Of a DNA stretch of 64,000 nucleotides, positions 6,274 to 16,100 are shown in pieces (the first letter of the stretch is position 1; each line of letters begins with the position of its first letter). The notes below the pieces were generated by a model, which worked only from the letters and a program-made list of their open reading frames with translations, was not told where the DNA came from and did not search any database. This DNA is from Tropicimonas aquimaris (GTDB taxonomy: Bacteria > Pseudomonadota > Alphaproteobacteria > Rhodobacterales > Rhodobacteraceae), in assembly GCF_042676185.1 (NCBI RefSeq), contig NZ_JBHTJT010000046.1:1-64000 (forward strand), given 5' to 3'. Made by a program: the position numbers and the translations under genes.

Positions 6274-7476
6274 CTATGCCCCTTCGGACGAGACAGCCGG
6301 CGGTGCGCCCATCGTCAGGGTTGCGGCCTGGCGCTCTATTGCGCCGATGTCGGGCACGACGGAAGTCAATTTCCGATTCTGCAGAGCGCCGATGATTTCG
6401 CCACGGGCGACCAGTGCGGACCAGAGGCCGCGCGCCAGCGCTGGCTGGCTGCCGACAAGTCCAAGCACGGCGCGCTCCGACCGGCGGAACATGCCCTGTT
6501 TGCCCGACGCTTCGACGAAGTGGCGCGCGGCGGAGAATTCCTGCAGATCCACCAGCCACGCATAGAGGAAGTAGAGCGTTACGCGTTGTCCGATAGTAAA
6601 GGCGCGGCGGTCTTCCGGCGGCTGATGCGGCAGGAGCGCATCCAGGCGTCGCAACAGATCGGCTGCGGCGGAGATAGCGTCCGGAGTGACCTGCGCGGCC
6701 AGCGCGGTGAAGCCGGTGCCGGCCGCCTCCGGATAGTGCCGGGCGAGGTTCTCCTCGAGGAAACGGACATGGGTCGCCCGGAGGGTGGCGGCGCGAGTGA
6801 CGCTGACGCTGTCGGGATGCAGCCGGTAGGCCAGCAGCGGCGCCTCGAGCTGGCGGACCGGGCAAATCTCGGCGATGCGGTTGAACAGCTCGAAATCCTC
6901 GGCGCAGGGGTAGGCCGGGTCGTAGCGCAGTTCACCGTCCGGGATCGCGCTGCGGCGGAACATCACCGTCGGATGGCGCAGGATCGTGCAGAACCGCGAG
7001 AGCACCCGCAGTTCCCGGCTCTCGGTCACGTCGGGTTTGCTCTGCGGAAGCGCCGCTCCCCGCGGGACGATGGTATCGAAATGCGTGCCACACATCGCAA
7101 GACCGGGTTCGGCGGCGAAGGCGGCGAGCTGGGTGCTGATCCGCTCCCGATAGGCGATGTCGTCCGCGTCCATTCGGGCAATGAAGTCACCGCGCGCGAG
7201 GTCCAGCCCCTCGTTAAGGGTATGGATCAGACCACGATTCTCGCGCTCGACGACGCGAATCCGCGTATCGGACGCCGCCGCCCGCCGAAGGATCCCGGCG
7301 GACCCGTCCGTCGATCCGTCGTCGATGGCGATGATTTCGAGCTCGTCGTGAGATTGCAGCTGCAAGCTGCCCAGGGCGAGAGGCAGATGCCGCGAGGCAT
7401 TGAAAACAGGCAACAGGATTGAAACGAGCACTTCAGGAAAGCCACAATTAAGCTTCGGCCGAAATAGCCGATGCAC
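6274..7476 (-). CDS. GT2-family glycosyltransferase
   Basis: A protein of about 400 residues with the classical GT2 opening VSILLPVFNASRHL (18-31), the IDDGSTDG nucleotide-binding motif (51-58) and MDADD (102-106) as DXD motif. The C-terminal 150 residues are helical and family-variable. The first dozen residues are weakly supported, and the true start may be a GTG near residue 16-18, just before VSILLPVF. It is the first gene of the three-gene minus-strand unit with the second glycosyltransferase and acyltransferase, and is divergent from the ABC exporter across a relatively AT-rich 238-base spacer that probably holds both promoters. Confidence 0.88.
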   Translation of the reverse strand: MHRLFRPKLNCGFPEVLVSILLPVFNASRHLPLALGSLQLQSHDELEIIAIDDGSTDGSAGILRRAAASDTRIRVVERENRGLIHTLNEGLDLARGDFIARMDADDIAYRERISTQLAAFAAEPGLAMCGTHFDTIVPRGAALPQSKPDVTESRELRVLSRFCTILRHPTVMFRRSAIPDGELRYDPAYPCAEDFELFNRIAEICPVRQLEAPLLAYRLHPDSVSVTRAATLRATHVRFLEENLARHYPEAAGTGFTALAAQVTPDAISAAADLLRRLDALLPHQPPEDRRAFTIGQRVTLYFLYAWLVDLQEFSAARHFVEASGKQGMFRRSERAVLGLVGSQPALARGLWSALVARGEIIGALQNRKLTSVVPDIGAIERQAATLTMGAPPAVSSEGA

Positions 7477-7714
7477 AGTTTATCTCCGGAACCGGCTCGT
7501 AGCAACGGAACCACGGTTACCGGAGGAGCGATGTTGATCGGCGTCTAAAGATGCATCTTTCAGCATATGTTTTTCATGGTCAAGGTGGTATCTACTAGGC
7601 ACAAGCCCAGTGATCAGGTAGCAACATTCCGAAGCGCTCGGGCGGCGCCAAAGGCAAGGGACTGTTCGCCCCTCCCCCGGCGCTCGTATTGATTTATCGG
7701 GTATTGCCGGGTGT

Positions 7715-9535
7715 TTGTCCCGACCGTCCCGGCCATTAACGGGGCAGCATACGTTGCGATCGCTTTACGAGACTTACGTTCATGGCAGCATTTCCGCGGT
7801 GCTGGGCCCTTTCCGTCGCTATTTGCCTGCGGTGGTCCTGCTCGGGCTTCTGGCAACCGCGCTGGAGGGGATCGGGATCGGACTGGTGATCCCGTTGCTC
7901 GATGTCGTCGTCTCGGGGGATTCGAATGCGCAGGGCTTTCTGCCCGGGCTGCTGGTCTCCTTCGGCGAAACCGTTCCTCGCGAGACCCGCGGCCTGCTGA
8001 TCGGCGGCGCCATCCTCGCGCTCCTCTCCGTAAAGAACATCGTGGTCTACGCCAACGGGCTGCTGCAGGCCTGGATTTATGGGCAGGCCGGCCACAGGCT
8101 GCGCACGGCCCTCGCGCAGAAGCTGACCGCGATGGACGCTTCCGACCTGCTCTCCGAGCCGCCGTCACGGATGCTCAACATCATCTCGAACGAGAGCTGG
8201 CGCTCGGCCGATGCGGTCGCGGCGGTGATGGGGATCATGGTCAATGCGACGGCGGCGCTGATCCTGCTCGCGTTCCTGATGGCGATGTCATGGCAACTTA
8301 CGCTGGTCGTGCTGCTGGGAATTACGGTCATCCAGTACGCGCATGAGCGGATGTCTCAGCACTTCGCCGGGCTCAGCACAATCATCACCGATCAGAACCG
8401 CGGGCTGGCCGGGCGCATGTTGCATCTGGTGGCTGCGTGGCGGCTGATCCGGCTGTTCGGCCGCGAAGGTTTCGAGAAAGAACGGTTCGCCCAGGCCTCC
8501 GATTCGGTCCGACTGGCCGCGCTGGATCTGCAGAAGCGCCAGATGGCCGTGGCGCCTATCACGGAAATCGCCCATGCGACCCTGTTCATGGCGGTCATCT
8601 TCTTCGCGTGGAGCCTCGGCATCACCTTCGGCACGGCGGCGGCGTTCATCATCCTGCTCTACCGCCTGCAGCCGCAGGTGCGGCAGATCCAGGCCCGGCT
8701 GGCGGCGCTGCGGGGCTGGACCGGATCACTGGACGAGGTGCAGTGGCTGATGACGGCCGCTCCGGCGGGATCGACGCCGAGCGGAGATCTGCCCGCTCCC
8801 GCGCTGACCCAGGGGCTGGCCTTCGAGTCCGTCAGTTTTCACTACGCCGGCGCGGCCTCGGACCGACCGGCGCTGCACGACGCGACATTCGAGGTGCCGG
8901 CGGGCACCTCGCTGGCGATCATTGGCCGATCCGGCTCAGGTAAGTCGACCATGGCGCACCTGTTGTGCCGCCTGCTGGAGCCGACCAGTGGCCAGATCGT
9001 GGTGGACGGCATACCGTTGTCGGAAATCGACGGCGCCGACTGGCTTGCGCACATGGCCGTCGCCAGCCAGGAACTGGAACTGTTCGACGGCTCGGTGACC
9101 GACAACATCCGATACGGCGCCCCGGAAGCCGGAGAGGACCGCGTGCTCGAGGCGGCCCGGCAGGCGGACGCGGACGAGTTCATTCGTACGCTGCCCAAGG
9201 GCTACGACACGGGCGTAGGGGATCGGGGCCTGAGCCTCTCGGCGGGGCAGCGACAGCGCATCGCGCTGGCCCGTGCCCTGGTCCGTGAGCCGCGGCTCCT
9301 GATCATGGATGAGGCGACGAACGCAATGGACCTCCTGTCCGAGCGGGCGGCGCTGCGGATCCTAGAACACCGGCGCGGCAAGGGAACCACCCTTGTCATC
9401 AGCCACCACCTGTCGTCGATCAAGCGCTGCGACCGGTTCATCCGTCTCGACAGGGGACGGATCGTCGAATCGGGCACGACGCAGGATTTCAACGAGGAAC
9501 AGCTCGCCCGAATGCTGCGCACGACCCGCGCCTGA
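7715..9535 (+). CDS. ABC transporter, fused transmembrane and ATP-binding domains (exporter)
   Basis: A roughly 600-residue half-transporter exporter of the MsbA/PglK architecture. Residues 25-330 contain about six membrane helices, and residues 360-600 form the nucleotide-binding domain with Walker A GRSGSGKST (near 403), signature LSAGQ (near 507), Walker B LLIMDEAT (near 527) and the H-loop ISHH. It is expected to homodimerise and flip or export a lipid-linked or glycan substrate. It is divergent from the glycosyltransferase/acyltransferase operon, which suggests it moves that glycan. The start is uncertain: the frame opens with TTG at 7715, another TTG lies at about 7754, and no ATG occurs early. 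Confidence 0.88.
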   Translation: MSRPSRPLTGQHTLRSLYETYVHGSISAVLGPFRRYLPAVVLLGLLATALEGIGIGLVIPLLDVVVSGDSNAQGFLPGLLVSFGETVPRETRGLLIGGAILALLSVKNIVVYANGLLQAWIYGQAGHRLRTALAQKLTAMDASDLLSEPPSRMLNIISNESWRSADAVAAVMGIMVNATAALILLAFLMAMSWQLTLVVLLGITVIQYAHERMSQHFAGLSTIITDQNRGLAGRMLHLVAAWRLIRLFGREGFEKERFAQASDSVRLAALDLQKRQMAVAPITEIAHATLFMAVIFFAWSLGITFGTAAAFIILLYRLQPQVRQIQARLAALRGWTGSLDEVQWLMTAAPAGSTPSGDLPAPALTQGLAFESVSFHYAGAASDRPALHDATFEVPAGTSLAIIGRSGSGKSTMAHLLCRLLEPTSGQIVVDGIPLSEIDGADWLAHMAVASQELELFDGSVTDNIRYGAPEAGEDRVLEAARQADADEFIRTLPKGYDTGVGDRGLSLSAGQRQRIALARALVREPRLLIMDEATNAMDLLSERAALRILEHRRGKGTTLVISHHLSSIKRCDRFIRLDRGRIVESGTTQDFNEEQLARMLRTTRA

Positions 9536-9590
9536 ACCGAACTGGCACCCGGCATTCCCGAGAGACCGTGTAACCGCGTCGCGCTTCCAT

Positions 9591-11192
9591 TTAACGCCTG
9601 TCGTGCAGGTGATCCGGGTCGGCGGGGCGCTCGATCCAGCGGCGGGCCCTTGGCGGTTCGGCACCCGCGTGGAGCGCGCTCAGGTGCCGGAAGTTCTCGG
9701 CGTCGGTGGTGGTTCGTCGGGCCATGTGGCGCAGGTAGGCCGCCCAGGTCGGCACGCGGTAGCTTTCATGCCAGAGGTCCGGCGCGGTCAGGTCGCGATA
9801 GAGTGACCAGCTGTGCGCGCCGTCGCGCAGGCGGATCACCCGGCGCTGCTCCATCAGCGCAAGGAATTCCGACGTACGCTCTTCCGGCACCTGGAACTCC
9901 ACCGAGACCTTGATCGGCCCGCTGTGCATGTCGATGTCGAGCGCGGGCTTGACGGGCGAGAAACCGCCATGGGGGTCGAGGTTGCTCCGCCCCTCGCCCG
10001 GCAGCCGGAACAGCATCCCGAGCGCGGCCCCGACCAGGCAGACGACCGCCGCCGCCGTCAGCGCGGTCTGCACCCCGGCCGCGCCGGCCACACGCCCCCA
10101 GACGTAGCTGCCGATGGTCATGCCGCCGAAGGTGCAGACCTGGAGCACCGACATCACCCGGCCCAGCACCCACCGCGGGGTCGACAGCTGGGTCGCGACA
10201 TTGAAGAGCGCCATCGAGGATTGCCAGGCCATGCCGCAGAGCGCGGCGGATAGGCTGGTGAGCCAGACGGTCGGGGCATGGCCGATCCCCAGCAGGCCGA
10301 GCGCAAGGAGGATCGCGCCGATGCGGACGATGGTTTCGGTCTCCATCCTTTCGCGCAACTGGCGGAGCGTGAGCGCGACCACCACCGCCCCCAGGCCGAA
10401 GGCGGCGAGCAGGGCGCCAAAGGTCGCGGCGCTGCCCTTCAGCAGGTCGCTGGCCACCAGTGGCATCAGCGCCAGCACGGCGACCGCCGAGAAGCCGAAC
10501 ACCCCGGCACGGACGAGGATCTTCAGGTGATCGGCCGAGAGCGACACGTAACGCAAGCCGGCCCGGAGCGCGCCGCCCAACGGCTCACGCGGCAGCGGGT
10601 CGGGGATGCGCTCGGGGCGCCAGGCATATAGCGCGAACAGCACCGGCAGATAGGTCAGCGCGTTGATTGCGAAGGCCATGGCCGAGCCGAAGACGGCCAC
10701 GATCATCCCACCGACCGCCGGCCCGGTGCTGCGCATCAGGTTGAAGCCCATGCCGTTGAGCATAACCGCCTGCGCCAGGTGCTCGCGCGGCACCAGATCG
10801 CCCACCGAAGCCTGCCAGGACGGCATGTGCATCGCCGCGCCGCAGCCAATGGCGAAGGTGAAGGCGAGCAGGCTCCACGGTCCGATCAGCCCCGTCCAGC
10901 TGAGTACCGCGAGCAGCGCCGACATCACCAGCATGAAGGCCTGCGCGGCGATCATGACAGAGCGGCGGTGATAATTGTCTGCAAAGACCCCGCCCAGCAG
11001 CGACAGCACCGCCATCGGCAGCGTCACCGACCCCTGCACCAGCGCAACCATCGCCGGGTTGTCCGTCAGCGAGGTCATCAACCAGCCGGCGCCCACGTTC
11101 TGGATCATTCCGCCCAGGTTGGTCACCAGCGAGGCGAACCACAGATTTCGGTAGGTATTGTACCGGAAAGGCGCAAATGTGCTGCCGGGCAT
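9591..11192 (-). CDS. MFS transporter with C-terminal monooxygenase-like domain (MFS_3 type)
   Basis: A 533-residue protein from the ATG at 11192 (MPGSTFAPFRYNTYRNLW). Residues 1-400 are a 12-helix major facilitator of the EntS/MFS_3 group (LWFASLVTNLGGMIQNVGAGW, loop FADNYHRRSV). Residues about 425-530 form a soluble tail (KVSVEFQVPEERTSEFLALM, then SWSLYRDL and ESYRVPTWAAYLRH) resembling an antibiotic-biosynthesis-monooxygenase/dimeric alpha-beta barrel domain, as found in this MFS subgroup. The frame continues upstream to 11303, but the first 37 residues look untranslated. Likely an exporter of a small molecule; the substrate is unknown. Confidence 0.85.
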   Translation of the reverse strand: MPGSTFAPFRYNTYRNLWFASLVTNLGGMIQNVGAGWLMTSLTDNPAMVALVQGSVTLPMAVLSLLGGVFADNYHRRSVMIAAQAFMLVMSALLAVLSWTGLIGPWSLLAFTFAIGCGAAMHMPSWQASVGDLVPREHLAQAVMLNGMGFNLMRSTGPAVGGMIVAVFGSAMAFAINALTYLPVLFALYAWRPERIPDPLPREPLGGALRAGLRYVSLSADHLKILVRAGVFGFSAVAVLALMPLVASDLLKGSAATFGALLAAFGLGAVVVALTLRQLRERMETETIVRIGAILLALGLLGIGHAPTVWLTSLSAALCGMAWQSSMALFNVATQLSTPRWVLGRVMSVLQVCTFGGMTIGSYVWGRVAGAAGVQTALTAAAVVCLVGAALGMLFRLPGEGRSNLDPHGGFSPVKPALDIDMHSGPIKVSVEFQVPEERTSEFLALMEQRRVIRLRDGAHSWSLYRDLTAPDLWHESYRVPTWAAYLRHMARRTTTDAENFRHLSALHAGAEPPRARRWIERPADPDHLHDRR

Positions 11193-11616
11193 GATGGAGA
11201 CTCTGAGAAACGGGCGAGGTCGGGCTGTGGCGACCATGGACCAATCAGACTGCGAAGGTCCATCCATAGCGTCGCGCTTGCTGTTGCGATGTCGCCGTAT
11301 CAAGGGGATGAAGATCCTTGCAATGGCCCTCTTCTCCGCTGTGCGGCTTGATCGACGCGAAGATCGGGGTCGCCGTCACCATGTGACCCCGCTGGCGAAG
11401 AATGGCGCAAGGCGGATCGAGACGGTGGCTTGGCGCTGGGTGGACACATCAGATAGAGTCCCGGAAAAGGGGTCGCAGGGAGCGGATGAACAGGACAGGT
11501 TCCGAGGTGGTCCAGGCTGCGAACACTCCGCTTTCCGCACGCCCCGGCCGTCATAACGGAAACCGCTCCACGACCGCCGCACCCTTCCCGATGCACGAAC
11601 AGGATCTCTGGCAGAC
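11193..11616. other. Intergenic region between divergent MFS and hpsN-like genes
   Basis: This 424-base interval presumably contains both divergent promoters. The only symmetric element seen is a short palindrome GTCAC-CAT-GTGAC at 11375-11387. No convincing gene, repeat or terminator was found. Open frames here have atypical composition for this genome. Confidence 0.45.
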
Positions 11617-12891
11617 ATGACGATCACCTATCTCAAGCAGGCGGCCCCACGGCCGGCGTCGGAGAGCAACGACATCCGCGACACCGTGCAGGTCATGCTG
11701 GCCAATATCGCGCGGGGCGGCGAGGAAGCGGTGCGCGACTATGCCCGGCGGCTCGACGGCTGGACGGGCGAGATCGTCCTCTCCGACGCCGAGCGCCGGG
11801 CCGCCTGTGAGAGGGTGCCCGAGGAGGTGCAGGACGACATCCGCTTCGCCCATGCCAACATCCGCCGCTTCGCCGAAGCCCAGAAGGCCACGATCACGGA
11901 TTGCGAGGTCGAGGTGATCCCCGGCCTGATCGCCGGCCAGAAACAGATCCCCGTCTCGGCCGCAGGATGCTACGTGCCTGGCGGGCGCTATAGCCATATC
12001 GCGAGCGCCTTGATGACGATCACCACCGCCAAGGTCGCAGGTGTGCGCCACATCACCGCCGTCTCGCCGACGCGGCCCGAGACCGGCATTCCCGATGCGA
12101 TCATCTTTGCGATGGATCTTGCCGGGGCGGACCTGATCCTGAACCTCGGCGGCGTGCAGGGGATCGCCGCGATGGCGCAGGGGCTGTTCGGCGCAAGGCC
12201 CGCCGACATCCTCGTCGGGCCGGGCAACGCCTTTGTCGCCGAGGCCAAGCGGATGCTCTTCGGCCCGGTCGGGATAGACATGTTCGCCGGCCCGACGGAT
12301 TCGCTGGTGATCGCCGATCACACGGCGGCCGCCGAAACCGTTGCCTGGGATCTGGTCAGCCAGGCCGAGCACGGCGCCGACAGCCCAGTCTGGCTGATCG
12401 CGACCGACAGGGCGCTGGCCGAAGAGGTGCTGGCCCATGCCGACGCGCTGATCTCCAGCCTGCCCGAGCCGAACGCCTCCACGGCGCGGATCTCCTGGGC
12501 GGAGCGGGCGGAGGTGATCCTGTGCGACACGCGGGAGGAGGCGGTCGAGGTCTCGGACCGTTACGCGCCCGAGCATCTGCAGGTCCAGGCGGAGGACCTC
12601 GACTGGTGGTTGGAGAACCTCGGCTCCTATGGCTCGCTCTTCCTCGGCCGCGAAACCACCGTGCCCTTCGGCGACAAGACCTCCGGCCCCAACCACGTTC
12701 TGCCCACGGGCGGCGCGGCCCGCTACACCGGCGGGCTGTCGGTGCACAAGTTCACCAAGACGGTGACCTGGCAGCGCTGCACCGCCGAGGCCGCCGACGA
12801 ACTGGCGCGGAGAACCGCCCGGATCAGCCGCATGGAGGGCATGGAAGGCCACGCCCGCGCCGCCGAACTGCGGCGCAAGATCGCGCCCTGA
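11617..12891 (+). CDS. hpsN: Sulfopropanediol 3-dehydrogenase-like protein (histidinol dehydrogenase family)
   Basis: A 424-residue member of the HisD superfamily. The residues that bind zinc and act in catalysis in HisD are present: Gln249 and His252 (SQAEHG), Glu319-His320 (YAPEHL), Asp353 (GDKTSGPNH) and His412 (GMEGHAR). Several features match the HpsN group of roseobacters more closely than biosynthetic HisD: the N-terminus MTITYLK, the stretch GCYVPGGRYSHIASA, RYTGGLSVHKF-KTVTWQR and the end SRMEGMEGHAR. HpsN oxidises (R)-2,3-dihydroxypropane-1-sulfonate to sulfolactate with two NAD+. The other hps genes are not beside it here, and no histidine gene is near. The ribosome binding site is weak (AGGA, about 12 bases upstream). 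Subfamily assignment is likely but not certain. Confidence 0.8.
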   Translation: MTITYLKQAAPRPASESNDIRDTVQVMLANIARGGEEAVRDYARRLDGWTGEIVLSDAERRAACERVPEEVQDDIRFAHANIRRFAEAQKATITDCEVEVIPGLIAGQKQIPVSAAGCYVPGGRYSHIASALMTITTAKVAGVRHITAVSPTRPETGIPDAIIFAMDLAGADLILNLGGVQGIAAMAQGLFGARPADILVGPGNAFVAEAKRMLFGPVGIDMFAGPTDSLVIADHTAAAETVAWDLVSQAEHGADSPVWLIATDRALAEEVLAHADALISSLPEPNASTARISWAERAEVILCDTREEAVEVSDRYAPEHLQVQAEDLDWWLENLGSYGSLFLGRETTVPFGDKTSGPNHVLPTGGAARYTGGLSVHKFTKTVTWQRCTAEAADELARRTARISRMEGMEGHARAAELRRKIAP

Positions 12892-13114
12892 GCCGCTGAC
12901 GCACCTGCCCGGCGCCGCGCCGCCCTGCTCCTTCGGATGACGCGACGGAGGGCCGGTTTCCCATGGAATTTCCCCGGGTTTTCCGGATTCCCTCCCTCAA
13001 AAGCCTCGACTTTCGGGACCGTTCTGAACATCGTCGGACCTGGACGAGACGGTGCGGGATCCGGCTGCGAGTCGCACCAGTGGCGGGAATTGGCGGCAAC
13101 GCCGGGAGGACGCG

Positions 13115-16100
13115 ATGACCAAGACGGAAGAAGAGATCTTCGGCGAAAAACTGGATGAAATCCGCGCCTTGGGCGCCGAACGTCTGGACAGGGCCGAGCG
13201 CGAGGGCTTCGTCGAGGCAGTCGGTCAATTGTTCTCCCGGGCCTCGCTGGAGGATCTCGAAGGACGTGAGATCGAGGAGATCTACGGCTCTGCGCTGGCG
13301 CTGTGGAAGTTCGCCTCGCGGCGCAAGGTCGGAACGGCAAGGGTGCGGATGTACAACCCGCGCATGTCCGAGCACGGCTGGGAGTGCTCCCACACGGTGC
13401 TGGAGATCGTCAACGACGACATGCCGTTCCTCGTGGGCTCGCTCACCGCCTACCTGACCGATCACGGCATGGCGATCCATTCCCTGATCCACCCGCTGCT
13501 GACCGTCCGCCGCGACGAGAACGGCGCGCTGACGGACCTGCTCGAGCCCGGCGCCGACGGTGGCATCCGCGAGTCGCTGATCCAGGTGCAGATCGACCAG
13601 ATCGGCGACGAGGAGAAACTCGGCCAATACGAGGCGGAAATCGAGCAGGTCGTCCGCAACGTGCGCGCCGCCGTCGGGAACTGGCAGCCGATGCTCCACC
13701 GCCTGACCGAGGTGACCGAGACGCTCAAGGCGACCGCGCCGAAGCTGGACGGCGGCGGCTCCGACGAGGTGGTCGAGTTCCTCGAATGGCTGGCTCAGAA
13801 CCATTTCACTTTCCTCGGCTACCGCGAATACGAGACCACCAAGGGCGAGCCTTCGGTGCGCAGCGTCAAGGGCACCGCGCTCGGCCTGATGCGCGACCCG
13901 GACTACACCGTGCTGCGCGACCTGCAGGGCAATGTCTCCGACTGGTCGCCGGAGATGGACGCCTTCATCACCGATGTTTCGCCGCTGATGATCATCAAGG
14001 CCAACCGGCGCTCCACGGTCCATCGCTCGACCCATTTCGACCTCGTCGGGATCAAGCGTTTCGACACCAAGGGAACCGTGACGGGCGCCCATGTGTTCAT
14101 CGGGCATTTCACGGCGACCGCCTACAACCGCAGCCCCGGATCGATCCCGCTGTTGCGCCAGAAGGTCGAGCGCCTTGTCACCCGCGCCGGTTTTGCACCG
14201 TCGAGCCATGACGCCAAGGCGTTGGCCCATGTCCTCGGGACCTATCCGCGCGACGAGCTGTTCCAGAGCTCGGACAACCAGCTCTTCGAAAACGCGATGG
14301 GCGCGCTTCACCTGACCATCCGGCCACGCACCCGGCTGTTCATCCGCCCGGACCGTTTCGGTCGTTTCGTCTCCTGCCTCGTCTATGTGCCGCGCGAACG
14401 CTACAACACCGAGCTGCGCCAGCGGGTCGGAGACATCCTTGCCGAGGAGTTCGATGGCCGGGTCGCCACCTGGACCCCCTCCTTCGGCGACGAGGCGCTG
14501 ACCCGCGTGCATTTCGTGATTGCGCTCAACGGCGAGGTGGCCTCCCAGCACGAGACCACGGCCATCGAGCAACGGATCGTCGAGGCCGTGCGGAGCTGGG
14601 GCGACCACCTGCGCGACGCGCTGATCGAGCGGAAGGGTGAATTCGAGGGCAACCGGCTGCACATGCTCTATGGCAATGGCTTCAGCCCCTCCTACCGCGA
14701 GCAGTTCCGCGCCGTTTCGGCGATCTCCGACATCGACAAGATGGAACGGATCAGCGCTGACAACCAGCTGGAGCTGAAGTTCTACCGCCGGCTCGAGGAC
14801 CCCGAGCGCAACGTTCGCTTCAAGCTGTTCCGGCTCGGCCGTTCGGTGCCGCTTTCGGATTGCCTGCCGATCCTCGAGAACATGGGCTTCCGGATTCTGG
14901 AGGAGCACCCCTCCCGCATCGACCGCGAGAACGAGGAGATCTGGCTGCACGATTTCTACATGCAATCGGCCGATGGCAGCGACATCGACCTGCCGGCCGT
15001 GCGGGACGAGCTGGAAGAGGCCTTCTCGCTGCTGTGGAACGGCAAGGTGGACGATGATCCGCTGAACCGACTGGTCCTCAAGGCCGGCCTGACCGCGCGC
15101 GAGACCGCACTCCTGCGGGCCTATGGCGGCTATCTCTGGCAGGCGCGGATCCCCTATTCGATGCCCTACATGCAGGATGCGCTGAACGGCAACCCGGAGA
15201 TCGCGCGGCAGCTCGTCGCCCTGTTCGCCGCGCTGTTCGACCCCGCGGCCCACGCCGACGACGCCGAACGCACCAAGGCCGGCGACCGGATCGCGGCCGA
15301 GATCGAGACGGCGCTGGAAGCGGTTGACAGCCTCGACTTCGACCAGATCCTCCGCCGGTTCCGCAACGCGATCCTGGCCACCCTGCGGACCAATTACTTC
15401 CAGCCCGACGCGGCGGGCGCGCCGAAGCCCTACATCTCGTTCAAGTTCGACTGCGCGGAGCTCGACGCCCTACCCCTCCCGCGCCCCTGGCGGGAGATCT
15501 ACGTCTATTCCTCCTCGGTCGAGGGCGTGCACCTGCGGTTCGGGCCGGTCGCCCGCGGCGGGCTGCGCTGGTCGGACCGCAAGGAGGACTACCGCACCGA
15601 GGTCCTGGGCCTGGTGAAGGCGCAGCAGGTCAAGAACGCCGTGATCGTTCCGGTGGGCTCCAAGGGCGGCTTCCTGCCAAAGACGCTGCCGGCAGACGGC
15701 ACGCGGGACGAGGTGGTTGCCGAAGCGGTGCGCTGCTACCGGATCTTTCTGTCGGGCCTGCTGGATGTCACCGACAACATCATCGGTGCCGATGTCGTCC
15801 CGCCCAACGCGGTGGTCCGTCGCGATGCCGACGATCCCTACCTCGTGGTGGCGGCCGACAAGGGCACCGCGACCTTCTCGGACTTTGCCAACGCACTGGC
15901 GACGGAATACGGCTTCTGGTTGGGCGATGCCTTCGCCTCCGGCGGCTCGAACGGCTATGATCACAAGGGCATGGGCATCACCGCCCGGGGTGCCTGGGAG
16001 GCGGTGAAGCGGCATTTCCGAGAGCTTGGCCACGACACCCAGACCCAGCCCTTCACCGTGATCGGATGCGGCGACATGTCGGGCGACGTGTTCGGCAACG

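Noticed and set aside
11375..11387. Palindrome GTCAC-CAT-GTGAC upstream of the hpsN-like gene as an operator
   Set aside because: Arms of only five bases, single copy, and no local regulator to match. It may be chance in a GC-rich interval.
11617..12891. Biosynthetic histidinol dehydrogenase (hisD)
   Set aside because: Catalytic residues are shared, but the N-terminus and several stretches match the HpsN branch, and no other his gene is nearby.
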